Shown here: piece by piece, positions 42,779 through 54,249 of the stretch
Position numbering within the stretch: position 1 is the stretch's first letter
Layout of the letters: each line of letters opens with the position of its first letter
Translations under genes and position numbers: made by a program
Notes under the pieces: generated by a model
Seen by the model: the letters and a program-made list of their open reading frames with translations, nothing else
Told to the model about the DNA's origin: nothing
The model's database searches: none
Assembly (NCBI RefSeq): GCF_014131735.1
Contig: NZ_CP039121.1
Location: 3,038,001-3,102,000, forward strand
Source: Lactiplantibacillus plantarum
Lineage (GTDB): Bacteria; Bacillota; Bacilli; Lactobacillales; Lactobacillaceae
Direction: 5' to 3'
Length of the DNA stretch: 64,000 nt

Positions 42779-43645
42779 ATGCTTTTAGGTGCAATTGAAG
42801 CTGGTGGTACAAAATTTGTTTGTGCCACGGGCGCTGAAAACGGGCAAGTTAGCGACCGAATTTCGATCCCCACGACAACCCCCGCTGAAACCATGACTGC
42901 GGTAGACGACTATTTTACGACTCATCCCGTTGACGCGATTGGTATCGGTTCATTTGGCCCCATCGGCGTTAATCCCGATGATCCGAAATATGGTTACATT
43001 ACCACGACTCCCAAACCCGGCTGGGGTGACTTCGATTTTTTAGGCCATCTTAAAAGTCGCTTCAACATCCCACTCTACTGGACCACTGATGTTAACGAAG
43101 CCGCTTATGGCGAATCAATGATTGGAATCGCTAAGGACGTCCCTAACAGCATCTACATGACGATTGGTACCGGTGTTGGCGCTGGCGTCATTAGTCAGAA
43201 CCACATTTTTAATGGTCGCACTCATACTGAACTTGGTCACATGCGACTCAACCGGTTACCTGGGGACGATTTCAAGTCCAACTGCCCCTACCATGACATC
43301 TGTTTAGAAGGTTTAGCTGCTGGGCCAGCAGTGGGAAAACGAACGGGGAAAGCTGGGAAAGATATTCCCGTCGACGATCCGGTCTGGCCAATCATCGCTG
43401 ACTACATCGCACAGGCATGTGTCAACCTCACCGTCGCCTTCGCACCTGATAAAATTATTCTTAACGGTGGTGTTATGAATCAACGGCAGCTCTTTCCCAT
43501 GATTCGTGAAAAGTTTGCCGCCTATCTAAATGGCTACGAAGAAGTCCCACCACTGGATGACTATATCGTTCCCGCTGGACTGGGTAACAATTCTGGCATT
43601 GCCGGTGGCCTATTGTTAGCTCAGGCTGCTTTAAAGAACGCTTAA
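42779..43645 (+). CDS. sacK: Fructokinase (ROK family)
   Basis: A 288-residue ROK-family sugar kinase phosphorylating the fructose released by SacA. ATP motif GAIEAGGTKFVCATG at the N-terminus, glucose/fructose-binding and catalytic region TTDVNEAAYGE, TIGTGVGAGVI (about 125) and a zinc-binding set in HTELGHMRL...CPYHDICLEGLAAGPA. An AGGAGG ribosome site precedes ATG 42779. It has its own promoter and cre site after the PTS gene. Confidence 0.94.
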   Translation: MLLGAIEAGGTKFVCATGAENGQVSDRISIPTTTPAETMTAVDDYFTTHPVDAIGIGSFGPIGVNPDDPKYGYITTTPKPGWGDFDFLGHLKSRFNIPLYWTTDVNEAAYGESMIGIAKDVPNSIYMTIGTGVGAGVISQNHIFNGRTHTELGHMRLNRLPGDDFKSNCPYHDICLEGLAAGPAVGKRTGKAGKDIPVDDPVWPIIADYIAQACVNLTVAFAPDKIILNGGVMNQRQLFPMIREKFAAYLNGYEEVPPLDDYIVPAGLGNNSGIAGGLLLAQAALKNA

Positions 43646-43654
43646 CACCTTGCA

Positions 43655-43699
43655 AAAAAGTCCGCCGATACGCGTTTAAACGTATCAGCGGACTTTTAG
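43655..43699. terminator. Terminator after sacK
   Basis: AAAAGTCCGC...GATACG pairs with CGTATC...GCGGACTTTT (8-base loop), bidirectional. Confidence 0.9.
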
Positions 43700-43722
43700 T
43701 TTACAGTCAATTTGTCATTCGG

Positions 43723-43995
43723 TTAATGAATATATACGGTTAAAACAGTGATAAATCCAAAAATCACCCCGGGAACATTTGAAATAATAACGGGCCAATC
43801 CTTATAAGTCTTGAACCAGCCGTAACCAGTCCATAGTATCCCATTAATCATTGCCACGAGTGGTTGTAGCGGCGATACTGGGTCACCTGAGAAATTCGAA
43901 ATGATTTGCGGAATATATGACACGTACATCGCAATACACGTAAATGTCGCTAACTTACTAATCAATTTCAGATATTTAACTCGCTTGGGATCCAC
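43723..43995 (-). CDS. SemiSWEET sugar transporter (PQ-loop)
   Basis: A 90-residue three-helix membrane protein of the SemiSWEET (MtN3/PQ-loop) family, which dimerises to move sugars down their gradient. Motifs: MYVSYIPQIISN (PQ motif, about 23-34), the Asn-containing INGILWTGYGW and SNVPGVIFGF. The annotated start is GTG 43995 after TAAGGA. An alternative ATT at 44043, 15 codons upstream in frame and at good distance from GGAAGGTG, cannot be excluded. Its location beside the sucrose and endoglycosidase genes suggests a disaccharide or monosaccharide substrate. Confidence 0.88.
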   Translation of the reverse strand: MDPKRVKYLKLISKLATFTCIAMYVSYIPQIISNFSGDPVSPLQPLVAMINGILWTGYGWFKTYKDWPVIISNVPGVIFGFITVLTVYIH

Positions 43996-44059
43996 AGCGT
44001 CCTTACCACTGGGATATTCACCATTATCAACTTTATACTTAATAAATAATCACCTTCCT

Positions 44060-44581
44060 AGCTAGTTATTATACTACATACCATTCATCACGCAAAAATT
44101 CGCGTTCGTTAAATTGTATCGGCACCGCAACAATCCTCAATTATTCACACATTGCGCGCAAGTTGAAACCCAGCATTCTCCTTACATCAAAATTGATTGA
44201 CCCTATCAATTAGTTTAATTTGTGGAAGAATTCCCTTAATTTAGCTATACTCATCTGTCACCGAAACCGATATCATACATACCAGCAATATATAGAGATT
44301 TGTATTTCACGCGTTGTGCTAGCTAATTTGTCATGAGTCATGATTAAAGTAGGCAAAATAATTAACGTCAAAAGCAGTCGGCTTAGGCTCGCTGGAAAGA
44401 GTTCAGGTTAGCGTAAATATGCTTAGTTCACCCTACACCGACCTCCAGGCATTTCTGCCAATTGCCAGAGCGCGGTGGTCAAAAATCTAAGTCGAGGCCA
44501 CGTTTTAATTACGATTCATGCAATCAGCGCTCACATAACGCGGATATGTCAATTTTGCTTAGTTCACAGGAGGATATCGCT
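44060..44581. other. Intergenic region before the endoglycosidase gene
   Basis: About 500 bases without a convincing frame. The right part (44370-44530) shares two blocks with the structured candidate at 16131-16241: CTTAGGCTCG (44382-44391) and CCGACCTCC (44438-44446). A ribosome site CAGGAGG lies just before 44582. Confidence 0.4.
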
Positions 44582-47428
44582 ATGAGACATGGACAATATC
44601 GCTACATTGTTGGCACACTAGCTTTGATAACGACTGCTGTAGGTTTAGTAGCTTGTTCGAAACAGTCAGCTAATCAGCAGATCAGTTACCGTCAAACGGC
44701 TGAGGCCACCCTTGATAAGGGGATGGATAATCAACCCGAAGCACCGTACTGGTTTCCAAAACAACTGCTGAAATGGCAGTTGAGCAAGGATAAAGCAGCC
44801 AAGTACAACACCGCCTCGGTTCCACTAGCCAAACGGATCGATAAATGGCAACTGCCGACGGTTAACAAGACCCAGGACCCAAAGATGAAGGTCGTCGCGT
44901 TATCCATTATGAATAGTTCAACTAGTGGCAACGCGCCTCGCGGGATTAATACGTTCGATGCGAATGTCTTCTCCAACTGGCAGTATATTGACCAACTCGT
45001 CTACTGGGGCGGTTCGGCAGGCGAAGGTTTGATTGTGCCACCGACCGCAGATGTCATCGATTCTGCTCATAAAAACGGCGTGCCCGTTCTTGGAACCGTT
45101 TTCTTTCCACAAGTGGTTAGTGGCGGGAAGTTAAAGTGGCTCAATGACTTCTTAAAACAAGATGCTGACGGACATTTTCCGATGGCTGATAAACTAGTCG
45201 CGGTTGCGAAAGCTTACGGGTTTGACGGCTGGTTCATCAACCAAGAGACCGACCCCGAAGTTAAAAGTTTTGATTCGGCTTCCACCGGAAAGACCGCAAC
45301 CAGCTCAACTAGTAATGGGCTGAGCAAAAAGCACGCCCAACTAATGCAACAGTTAATCAAAGAATACAAACAAAAGGCCGGCTCCAAGCTAGACCTGATG
45401 TGGTATGACTCGATGACGAAGGATGGTAAAATGGATTGGCAAAACGCATTGACCAAAGAAAACCAATCTTATCTAGTCGATGCCAATATGAAACCAGTTG
45501 CTGACTCGATGTTTCTTAACTTCTGGTGGACGAAGAAGCGTCTCGCCAGTCAAGAATTACTCAAAAAGTCACACGAACGCGCCGAAAAGCTTGGGATTAG
45601 TCCTTACAACCTCTTTGCAGGAATCGATGTTCAAGCTGACGGAACCGCTACCCCTGTTCGTTGGAATCTATTCGCTAATAAACAACATGTGCCATACACG
45701 TCGCTAGGATTGTACGCACCGGACTGGACACACGCTTCTTCCGATACGGTTGACGAATTTCAAGCCAAAGAAGGTGCTCTGTGGGTCAATGATCAAAATG
45801 ATCCGTCCCGTAGCATTCCGTCAACTACTTCAACACATTGGCCGGGTGTTTCAACATACGCGGTTGAATAAAGTGCCATTACGAAACAGCCCTTTGTCAC
45901 TAATTTCAGCTTAGGCAATGGCTATAACTACTTCATTAAGGGGAAAAATGTTTCGCTACGTGATTGGAACAATCGCTCACTGCAAGCAGTCAATCCGACT
46001 TACCGCTGGTTAATCAATAATGGCAATGGTAATGCGTTAAAGGCCAGCTTTGACTACACTGACGCCTACGAAGGTGGCAATGATATCAAGTTAGCCGGCA
46101 AAATGCGTAAGGACACCGCTAGCACAATCAAACTCTACACCACGGACCTAGACGTCACTGCCGATACCCAGGTTAGTTTAACCGCTAAGGCATCTGGTAA
46201 ATCTACAGCTAAACTAGTGGTGACCTTAAAGGACGGCCGCACTAAGACCATCGCGGGTGACCGGACACTCAGCAAGCACTGGACGACCGTTAGCTATGAC
46301 GTTAGTCAGTTAACAAAAAAAACAATCAAAGGCCTTAGCCTCAAAATCAGTGCCGCCGAGACTGATGCTAGCTACAGCGTTCAATTAGGTCGCCTCGCAA
46401 TTACCGGCAAGCAGCAGGCCGCGCCGAAAAAGGTCAACCAGGTCACCATTGATAATCGGACCTTCGACGAAGAAGGCAAGTACGCCGGTGTCAACCTGAG
46501 TTGGCAAGCCACCACTAAAAATAAGCTGGATCATTACGAAATTTATCAGGTTAACAATGACGGTTCTCGCTCATTTCTGGGGGCCACTAACACGACTAAT
46601 TTCTATTTAAACGCGTTGAAACGGAATGGGCAGCACAACGAGACCAATCTGATGGTCGTTCCAGTTGATATTTGGAACCAACGTGGCGATGCTTCTGACC
46701 AAGTTACCTTAAAATGGCCGGATAATCGTAAACCTAAAGCGGCATTTACGGTTAACCGCACCCTGGCAGCTCCCGGTAACACGATCAAGTTTACAAATGC
46801 CTCATCCAAAAACGCAACCAGCTATAAATGGGAATTTGACGGTGCCACAAAGACGACCAGCACCGCCAAAAACCCCACGGTCACTTACCGTAAGGCTGGC
46901 ACTTATAACGTCACATTAACCGCTAAAAATAAGGATGGCCAACGGCACGTTACAATGAAAAAGCTCATTACGATTACACCGAAAGCTCAAGGCGCTTTAA
47001 CCTTACTATCCAAGAACGCCAAGACCAGTGCCTCCGGATACACGAATAGTAGTGAAGCACCTAAAATGGCGGTGGATGGGAAACTCGATACTAAATGGTG
47101 TGCAACCGGTAAGGCACCGCATACCTTGACGCTGGATTTAGGCCGTCAAACGACTGTGAGTGCGGTTAAATTAGCGCATGCCAAAGCTGGTGGCGAAGGT
47201 GCTGATATGAACACCCGCGCTTGGACCATTCAGGTCAGCACTGATGGCAAACGCTACACGGACGTTGCCCGGACCTACAATAACACGCAAGCCACTAGTC
47301 TCAATACTTTCGCGGCTACTTCGGCGCGCTACGTCCGGTTAGTCGTCGATAAACCAACCCAAGTTGCTGACACCGCCGTTCGGATTTACGAAATGGACGT
47401 GCTAGGATTGACGCAAACACTCAAATAA
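44582..47428 (+). pseudogene. GH85 endo-beta-N-acetylglucosaminidase interrupted by an in-frame stop
   Basis: One continuous frame of about 948 codons is broken only by TAA at 45869-45871 (..TYAVE-stop-SAITKQPFV..). Upstream part: lipoprotein signal with lipobox GLVACSKQ and the GH85 catalytic barrel with FDGWFINQETDPEV (Asn-x-Glu catalytic pair, about 218-231). Downstream part: galactose-binding-like and fibronectin-like segments, a PKD domain (AAFTVNRTL...YKWEFDG) and a C-terminal F5/8-type carbohydrate module. Such enzymes release N-glycans. The first fragment (430 residues) keeps the catalytic domain and might still be secreted; the second (46103 onward) has no start signal. A sequencing error is possible. 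Confidence 0.8.
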
Positions 47429-47461
47429 CCCTACCGATGCTATTTGAATAGAACAGCCGAG

Positions 47462-47505
47462 CCCCTCACTTGGAAATCGATATTTCCAAGTGAGGGACTC
47501 TTTTA
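47462..47505. terminator. Terminator after the endoglycosidase
   Basis: CCCTCACTTGGAAAT pairs with ATTTCCAAGTGAGGG around a very short loop, followed by CTCTTTTA. Confidence 0.85.
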
Positions 47506-47597
47506 TGTCCAGACACTAAAAAGGCCCGTATCAGCTGATACGGACCGATTTAGAAGTTAGGTTGGAATGAATTGAGCTCATTCTTAGGTTGGAAACT

Positions 47598-47632
47598 TGA
47601 TTGTGGCCAGTTACGGTCAGACCACAATCAAG
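47598..47632. terminator. Hairpins downstream of maltose phosphorylase
   Basis: TTGATTGTGG pairs with CCACAATCAA (47598-47632) just after the minus-strand gene; another palindrome, CCGTATCAGCTGATACGG, lies at 47525-47542. Either may end the mal transcript. Confidence 0.55.
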
Positions 47633-47641
47633 CGTTCATAT

Positions 47642-49912
47642 TTACTTAGTTGTTACGGTGCTAGCGACCTCGATAGCTTGCCCATTAAGTTCGATAGTCA
47701 GTGGTTCCCCACTAACCAGTTCAACGGTCGTACCCTGTTGATCGACATCCACTTTAATCAAGCGACCGCGGAAGTTAACGTGGAATTGATAATGGGTCCA
47801 CGCTTTAGGCACAAACGGTGCAAAGGCTAAGGTATCATCCTTAACTCGCATACCAGCAAAGCCTTGAACGATTGCGAGCCATGAACCGGTCATCGACGTA
47901 ATATGCAAGCCGTCGACCGTATCATTATTATAATTATCAAGATCAAGACGGGCTGTCCGTTCATACATTTCCACGGCCTTATCCTCATAATGCAAGTCCG
48001 CTGCTAGAATGGCATGGACGGCTGGTGAAAGACTAGATTCATGGACGGTCAACGGTTCATAGAAATCAAAGTTACGTTTCTTCTGTTCCGCCGTGAATTT
48101 ATCCATGAAGTAATAGATTCCTTGCAAGACATCCGCCTGCTTGATATACGGTGACCGTAGAATATGATCCCATGACCAGTGTTGATTGATTGGCCGTTGA
48201 TCAGCAGGAATACTTGAAACTGGCTTGACGTCCTTATCAAGGAAGCCATCTTGTTGAACGAAGATTCCTAATTTTTCATCATACGGGAAGTACATCCGGT
48301 CAACAATATCTTGCCACTTTGCAAGCTCAGCATCCGTGATTTGAAGTGCTGCACGCTTAGCGGCATCCACTTTCTTCAAACTCGCTAACGTGTATTCTAA
48401 CGTCCAGCGCGCCATAAAGTTCGTATACCAATTGTTATTCACGTTGTTTTCATACTCATTAGGACCAGTGACACCGTGAATCATATACTGTTGTTTCCGT
48501 TCTGAGAAGTGGACCCGATCAGCCCAAAAACGTGAAATCCCCGTCAAAACGTCGATTCCTTTAGTCTTCAAGTAGATCTCATCACCGGTATAACGTGTGT
48601 AATTGAAGATGGCATACGCAATAGACCCATTTCGATGAATCTCTTCGAACGTAATCTCCCATTCGTTATGGCACTCAATTCCGTTGAAGGTCACCATCGG
48701 GTACAAGGCACCAGCCAAGCCCTGCATTTTAGCATTATGGAAAGCTCCAGCAAGCTGATTATACCGGTATTCCAGTAAGTTCTCCGTTACTTCTGGTTTC
48801 GCCAATGAAAGGTAGAACGGTACTCCGAACGCTTCGGTATCCCAATACGTCGCACCACCATACTTTTCACCAGTAAAGCCTTTTGGCCCCAGGTTCAGGC
48901 GCTTATCTTCGCCATAGTAGGTCGAGAATAACTGGAATAAGTTGAAGCGAATGCCTTGTTGTGCCGCATCGTCACCGTCAATCAACACGTCAGATAACTG
49001 CCAGCGTTTAGCCCAACCATCAACATGGGCCTGCCGTAAGTCCTCATATGACTGTGTGCTGACCGTTTCACTTAATTCGGCTAAGCCAGTCCGCATCGCC
49101 GCCATATCCGCGTAATCCCGTGAAGTCACCACGAGGACTCGTTTTTCAAAATTCTTGGTTTCATCCGGTGCTAACGTTCCCCGGAAGATATTTGTAACTG
49201 CCTTTTCGGTTTCTGGGGCGTTAATACCTCGAAAAGCCGTTTCATGAAGCATCTGCATGCCGAGCGTAAAGCGCGGTGTTCCGAAGTTATTCGGCTTCGT
49301 TTCTGCAAACATGCTGCCACCAGTAATCGCATGACTCTTGTCTAGCACTTGCCAGAACTGCTCATCATAGTTCGCATCTTCATTGAAGACGTCCGCATCA
49401 ATTTGCGAAATAAATCCAATTTGGACCGGTTCCGCACCCAAATTGTGAACACTATAGTGCACATCAAATAACTCTTTTTGTGCAACGCTGACGAACCGAT
49501 CAATCATGAATTGGACGCGTTTTTCACCCTTGGTAATAATAAATGAACGCCGTAAAATTCCCGTATGCATATCAAGATCCAACGTAAAGTCACTGACTGT
49601 GTCCTTCGCCAAATCAACTTGATCACCATCAATCGTGATATTGACTTTGATGAAATTGACCGAATTGATCACCTTACCGAAATAATCGGGATAACCGTTC
49701 TTCCACCAGCCGACCCGGGTTTTATCGGGATACCAGACCCCACCGATATAAATCCCTTTGAGGGTATCGTTAGAATAGTGCTCTTCAAACATTCCCCGCA
49801 TACCCATGTAGCCGTTACCAATACTGGTCATGCTTTCCTGCAATCGCTTATCCGTCGGTACGAGTTCATGACTAATGACGTGCCACGGATCTACTTCAAA
49901 AATACGTTTCAT
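47642..49912 (-). CDS. malP: Maltose phosphorylase (GH65)
   Basis: A 756-residue cytoplasmic GH65 phosphorylase converting maltose + phosphate into beta-glucose-1-phosphate and glucose. An N-terminal beta-sandwich (1-270) is followed by an (alpha/alpha)6 barrel and C-terminal jelly-roll. The catalytic acid lies in [17 protein letters not shown] (about residue 485) and the phosphate-binding end in [12 protein letters not shown]. It is the last gene of the maltose transcript. GGAGGAG precedes ATG 49912. The trehalose/kojibiose branch of GH65 is a less likely alternative given the maltose transporter context. Confidence 0.94.
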   Translation of the reverse strand: MKRIFEVDPWHVISHELVPTDKRLQESMTSIGNGYMGMRGMFEEHYSNDTLKGIYIGGVWYPDKTRVGWWKNGYPDYFGKVINSVNFIKVNITIDGDQVDLAKDTVSDFTLDLDMHTGILRRSFIITKGEKRVQFMIDRFVSVAQKELFDVHYSVHNLGAEPVQIGFISQIDADVFNEDANYDEQFWQVLDKSHAITGGSMFAETKPNNFGTPRFTLGMQMLHETAFRGINAPETEKAVTNIFRGTLAPDETKNFEKRVLVVTSRDYADMAAMRTGLAELSETVSTQSYEDLRQAHVDGWAKRWQLSDVLIDGDDAAQQGIRFNLFQLFSTYYGEDKRLNLGPKGFTGEKYGGATYWDTEAFGVPFYLSLAKPEVTENLLEYRYNQLAGAFHNAKMQGLAGALYPMVTFNGIECHNEWEITFEEIHRNGSIAYAIFNYTRYTGDEIYLKTKGIDVLTGISRFWADRVHFSERKQQYMIHGVTGPNEYENNVNNNWYTNFMARWTLEYTLASLKKVDAAKRAALQITDAELAKWQDIVDRMYFPYDEKLGIFVQQDGFLDKDVKPVSSIPADQRPINQHWSWDHILRSPYIKQADVLQGIYYFMDKFTAEQKKRNFDFYEPLTVHESSLSPAVHAILAADLHYEDKAVEMYERTARLDLDNYNNDTVDGLHITSMTGSWLAIVQGFAGMRVKDDTLAFAPFVPKAWTHYQFHVNFRGRLIKVDVDQQGTTVELVSGEPLTIELNGQAIEVASTVTTK

Positions 49913-49938
49913 TGTTGTTGCTCCTCCGTCGTTCGAAA

Positions 49939-51045
49939 TTACCGAATAACATCTTTAGTTTCAGAATCAAAGAAGTGGGCCTTCGACATTTCAAAAGCAA
50001 CTTCCACATTCTCACCCGGGTTATGATAATCACGTGCATCCACTTGGGCAGTAAATTTAGATTTGCCAGCTGTACAATATAACATGCTTTCGGCACCTAA
50101 GAATTCAGAAACGACGACCTTCGTCTTAACAATTGAATCTGACATCGCTTCAAGCGCAATTTGCTCAGCATGAATGTCCTCTGGTCGGATACCCACAATC
50201 ATCTTTTTCTGGTCATAGCCTTGAGCCTTTAAAACTTTCAATTGACCTTCCGGGACAGCTACGTCGAGTCCCTCACCATCAGTTACCCGACCATCATGTA
50301 AGGTGGCATTGAAGAAGTTCATTGAAGGTGATCCCATGAAGCCAGCCACAAATTGATTAACCGGTTCGTTATACAATTCGTGCGGTGTCCCAACTTGCAT
50401 GATCTTACCGTCATTCATAATGACGATCCGATCAGCCATCGTCATCGCTTCAATTTGATCATGGGTGACATAGATCATGTTGGTCTTCAAGCGTTGATGC
50501 ATTTGAGCAATCGTAGTCCGCATATCGACCCGTAGCTTAGCATCCAAGTTAGATAACGGTTCGTCCAATAGGAACGTCCCCGCGTCCCGGACGATGGCCC
50601 GTCCTAAAGCAACCCGTTGCCGTTGACCACCAGATAAATTGGCTGGTTTCCGTTGTAGATAATCGGTTAAGCCCAATTGCTCAGCAGCGTTATCCACTCG
50701 CTTTTTGATTTCAGTATTACTGTAAGTTTTCCGAATCTTCAATCCAAAGGCCATATTGTCAAAGACTGACATGTTCGGGTATAGTGCATAAGTTTGAAAA
50801 ACCATCGCGATATCACGGTTTTTTGGTTCCACGTCATTCATAACTTGACCGTTCATCTTGAAGTCACCCTTAGTGATGTCTTCCAAGCCAGCAATCATCC
50901 GTAATGTCGTTGACTTACCACAGCCAGATGGGCCAATGAAGAAGATGAACTCCCCATCTTTAATATCAAGATTCATATCGGTAACTGAATATTTATCGTT
51001 ACCCTCATATTTTTTGTAAATGTGATCGAGATTCATTTCAACCAT
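49939..51045 (-). CDS. malK: Sugar ABC transporter ATPase MalK/MsmK
   Basis: A 368-residue ATPase energising the MalEFG importer. ABC domain: GPSGCGKST (about 37-45), Q-loop [14 protein letters not shown], signature [15 protein letters not shown] (about 134) and [15 protein letters not shown]. The C-terminal TOBE-type regulatory domain (about 240-368) is the site through which unphosphorylated regulators act on related ATPases. AAGGGAG precedes ATG 51045. It lies between malP and the amylase gene. Confidence 0.94.
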   Translation of the reverse strand: MVEMNLDHIYKKYEGNDKYSVTDMNLDIKDGEFIFFIGPSGCGKSTTLRMIAGLEDITKGDFKMNGQVMNDVEPKNRDIAMVFQTYALYPNMSVFDNMAFGLKIRKTYSNTEIKKRVDNAAEQLGLTDYLQRKPANLSGGQRQRVALGRAIVRDAGTFLLDEPLSNLDAKLRVDMRTTIAQMHQRLKTNMIYVTHDQIEAMTMADRIVIMNDGKIMQVGTPHELYNEPVNQFVAGFMGSPSMNFFNATLHDGRVTDGEGLDVAVPEGQLKVLKAQGYDQKKMIVGIRPEDIHAEQIALEAMSDSIVKTKVVVSEFLGAESMLYCTAGKSKFTAQVDARDYHNPGENVEVAFEMSKAHFFDSETKDVIR

Positions 51046-51146
51046 CGAAATCCACTCCCTTGTTTTCTCACTTCTAAACTACTATTACACGTGCAATCGC
51101 CCGCAAACGGTTGCTTTTTGATCGATTATTCAAAGCTATTAATCAG

Positions 51147-52469
51147 CTAATTGGACTGGTCAGCAACTTTAGTCACCGCCGTATTGGTGACATATTTAAT
51201 TAATACTGGTTGACCATCAACTGTCAGCTTGCCATCCACAACTTCAGTAGGACCATCTGTTAACAGATTTTGATAGCTACCAGCTGCTAGCTTAGTCGCA
51301 ACTGCTGTGACCTGACCTTTTAACGGAATCCAGGCTGTTAACGCTTCGCCAGCCGCACGGTAAGTAATCTTAACGATACCTTCTTCTACGACTGCCAATT
51401 GGTAGTCCGCAGCACGCAGTAATGGTAGTTGCTTAATAGTCACTAGCTTTTGAATCAGTGGTGTCACGTCCCCATGACGATCTGCAACCATGGTATCCCG
51501 ATCGAACAATGATGGTTGGTGTTCGGCCAAAAATTCTTGCCCGTTATAGATTAACGGAATACCACGTTGCATGAAGATCCAGGTCAAGTTATTAACGGCT
51601 TCAGCTTTGCTGTGCATCAAGCTCATCATGCGTGCATTATCATGATTTTCCAAGAAGCGCATCTTGACATAATTACCAGGGAAAGTGGCATCTTGGCGTT
51701 GTAACAAGTCAACATACCGTTCGACCGTACTGCGTCCTTGCCAGTAATCTTTAAAATCACCGAAGACGTCGTAATCGTATGTCATATCAAAAGCTTGATA
51801 AAGTTCACTGTCAGACAGACCCGTGTAGCCTTGTGACCGCAGTTCCTCAATAAAACCACTGCCGGCTGACTCCGCTAACCATAACGTTTCCGGGTACTTC
51901 GCATTAACCTGTTTCCGCGCTTCAAGCCAGAAATCAAGTGGCACTAATGGCGCAACATCACAACGGTAACCGTCCACAAACTGGCTCCAATACAAGAGTG
52001 TGTCGATTTGATACTGCCACAACTCATGGTGACCATAGTCTAAGTCTTTAACGTCACTCCAGTCGCCGACCTTATTCGTCAACTGACCATCCGCGTCGTG
52101 ATAAAACCACTCTGGATGTTCGGTTGCTAAGACTGAATCAGGCGAAGTGTGATTATAGACAATGTCTAACATCACTTTCATTCCTAATTCATGCGCCCTA
52201 TCCGTGAGTGCTTTAAAGTCAGCTAAAGTCCCGTATTCCGGATTGATCCCACGGTAGTCCTTGATTGCATATGGCGAACCAAGTGTCCCCTTACGGTTGA
52301 CCTCACCGATCGGATTGATTGGCAGTAGCCACAAAATATCGGTTCCTAAATCCTTAATTCGTTGTAAGTCAGCAGTTACGCCAGCAAAATTACCAGCTTC
52401 TGAGTAGTTTCTAACAAAGACTGAGTAAATCATCTCATTGCGTAATTGCGTTTGCGTATCGCGTGCCAT
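51147..52469 (-). CDS. GH13 alpha-amylase/neopullulanase-like maltodextrin hydrolase
   Basis: A 440-residue cytoplasmic GH13 enzyme lacking the N-terminal module of maltogenic amylases. Conserved regions: MLDIVYNHTS, VDGYRCDVAPLVP (nucleophile Asp, about 178), LWLAESAGSG (acid/base Glu) and FLENHDNARMM. It probably shortens maltodextrins imported by MalEFGK to maltose and glucose. Start ATG 52469 has AAATGAGGAAG upstream. Part of the mal operon, 34 bases after malA. Confidence 0.9.
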   Translation of the reverse strand: MARDTQTQLRNEMIYSVFVRNYSEAGNFAGVTADLQRIKDLGTDILWLLPINPIGEVNRKGTLGSPYAIKDYRGINPEYGTLADFKALTDRAHELGMKVMLDIVYNHTSPDSVLATEHPEWFYHDADGQLTNKVGDWSDVKDLDYGHHELWQYQIDTLLYWSQFVDGYRCDVAPLVPLDFWLEARKQVNAKYPETLWLAESAGSGFIEELRSQGYTGLSDSELYQAFDMTYDYDVFGDFKDYWQGRSTVERYVDLLQRQDATFPGNYVKMRFLENHDNARMMSLMHSKAEAVNNLTWIFMQRGIPLIYNGQEFLAEHQPSLFDRDTMVADRHGDVTPLIQKLVTIKQLPLLRAADYQLAVVEEGIVKITYRAAGEALTAWIPLKGQVTAVATKLAAGSYQNLLTDGPTEVVDGKLTVDGQPVLIKYVTNTAVTKVADQSN

Positions 52470-52502
52470 TAATCTTCCTCATTTCTATGCTTACTAATTG
52501 AC

Positions 52503-53333
52503 CTAAAGCAACATGGTTTGGTCAACTTCCGGATCTTTGAATTTTGTTTTCAGATATACCCACAACACAACGAAGGCCAAGCTGAGGGACTGCACGGTCA
52601 ATTCGATAGTGACATCAAAATGAATTAAGCCAATCACCATCGCTAACAGACTCCCAATCCCCATCATCATCAACGTTAAGTTAACGCCTTCGCGGAAATT
52701 CCGAATATGCGTGATCTTATTATGTCGTGACAAGAATAAGAAGAACGCCGCCCCATTTACGAGGATCAGGTTGACCCCCACAATAATTAATCCAAGTGCC
52801 ATGAGCATAAATAGACCAATCATCACTTTATTGCTTTGATACCAAGAATTAACCAGAAACGCATGAGCGTTTGTCTTTAAGTTATGGCCTGGCACATACT
52901 TGGCTTTAAATTCACTACCGACCGATTTCACTTGAAACGTACTAGCATGTAAATTAATGACATTCTTGCGTCCTGCCATATCATCGTTCGTGAGATCGAA
53001 GCCTGCAACATTATCCTTAGTTTTAATAATGATTTGATGTTTGACATCCTTGAACCGCTGATCACGGTAGTTCGCAGTTTTCATTGCCGTTTGCATCTGA
53101 TCACTGACCATCATTTTATCAATGTGTGGTAAAAATGGTGACAGATTAAAATTCGTTTGGTGATTATAGTAAAACGGAATCGGCATGACCATTACCGCGG
53201 TCAAAAAGATAAATAAAACAATAATCTGTAACCAATTAAACTGATCACGGTTGGCAAACATTCTTCGAGGTGAGAAGAGGCTGCCAAAAAACCGGACCGG
53301 AAAGGCGGTTGTTTTGTTTTTCGTACTCTGCAT
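52503..53333 (-). CDS. malA: DUF1189 membrane protein MalA of the maltodextrin operon
   Basis: A 276-residue membrane protein of the DUF1189 family, commonly called MalA in Gram-positive maltodextrin operons. One N-terminal helix (LQIIVLFIFLTAVMVMPIPF), an extracellular domain of about 115 residues, then three to four helices (KVMIGLFMLMALGLIIVGV; MMMGIGSLLAMVIGLI; ALAFVVLWVYL-type end). Its role in transport is not established. GGGGTG precedes ATG 53333, 27 bases after malG. Confidence 0.88.
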   Translation of the reverse strand: MQSTKNKTTAFPVRFFGSLFSPRRMFANRDQFNWLQIIVLFIFLTAVMVMPIPFYYNHQTNFNLSPFLPHIDKMMVSDQMQTAMKTANYRDQRFKDVKHQIIIKTKDNVAGFDLTNDDMAGRKNVINLHASTFQVKSVGSEFKAKYVPGHNLKTNAHAFLVNSWYQSNKVMIGLFMLMALGLIIVGVNLILVNGAAFFLFLSRHNKITHIRNFREGVNLTLMMMGIGSLLAMVIGLIHFDVTIELTVQSLSLAFVVLWVYLKTKFKDPEVDQTMLL

Positions 53334-53360
53334 CTAATTTCACCCCTACTAATATTTGAG

Positions 53361-54245
53361 TTAACCCTTGCTGCCACCAGCGAGCAATCCTGAAACGAAG
53401 AACCGCTGTAAGTAGAAGAACAAGGCAGCAATTGGTAACGCGACTAAGATTGCCCCCGCTGAGAAGAGCACAACTTGTTGATTTTGAGCGTTATTAATGA
53501 ATGTCTGGAGCCCTACGGCAACCGTATAATGTGATTCAGACGTCAATAAGAACTTCGCCATCAGGTAATCTTGAACTGGTGACATGAAGGCCCATAACGC
53601 TTGAACCGCAATCATTGGTTTAACTAATGGTAAGACAATTGACCAGAAAATCTTGAAATTACCAGCACCATCCAACTTAGCTGATTCATCCAAATCATAC
53701 GGAACATTGTCAAAGTAACCTTTCATCAGCCAAGTGTTCTGTGGGATCCCACCACCAATGTAAATTGCGGTCAAGAACCAGTAATGGTCCAAAGCGTTCA
53801 ACATGTTAGCTAAGACGTAGTAAGCAGTCAAAGCGGCCATGGTTGGTACCATTTGAATTACGATGAAAAACGTTAGACTGAACTTTTTACCAGCAAAACG
53901 GTAACGACTATAAACATAGCCGGCTAACGTCACAACGATGACTTGAATGACCATACATGAGACTGAAATAATCATGGTATTCAAATACCAGCTACCATAC
54001 AGGGTTTGCGTAAATAAGTTCTTAAAGTTAACCAACGTCCACTTACCACCAAAATCAAGGACGAAGGCTTGCACGTTAGCATCCTTAAACGCCGTGATGA
54101 ATGTGATCAAAACGGGATAAATAATAATAATTCCGAGAATGACCATATACAGATACGTAAAGAATTCTTTCCAGAAACGGTGCCGACGCGCGCTATTTTG
54201 CTTTGAATTGGCATTCTTAGGTGCCACTGCTTGTGCATTATCCAT
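53361..54245 (-). CDS. malG: Maltose/maltodextrin ABC permease MalG
   Basis: A 294-residue permease with six membrane helices and the EAA loop that contacts the ATPase, here [20 protein letters not shown] (about 190-210). ATG 54245 is preferred: GGGGGA lies 9 bases upstream, and the longer frame to 54290 would lie within malF. The start is 5 bases beyond the malF stop, so translation is coupled. Confidence 0.94.
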   Translation of the reverse strand: MDNAQAVAPKNANSKQNSARRHRFWKEFFTYLYMVILGIIIIYPVLITFITAFKDANVQAFVLDFGGKWTLVNFKNLFTQTLYGSWYLNTMIISVSCMVIQVIVVTLAGYVYSRYRFAGKKFSLTFFIVIQMVPTMAALTAYYVLANMLNALDHYWFLTAIYIGGGIPQNTWLMKGYFDNVPYDLDESAKLDGAGNFKIFWSIVLPLVKPMIAVQALWAFMSPVQDYLMAKFLLTSESHYTVAVGLQTFINNAQNQQVVLFSAGAILVALPIAALFFYLQRFFVSGLLAGGSKG

Positions 54246-54249
54246 AACA

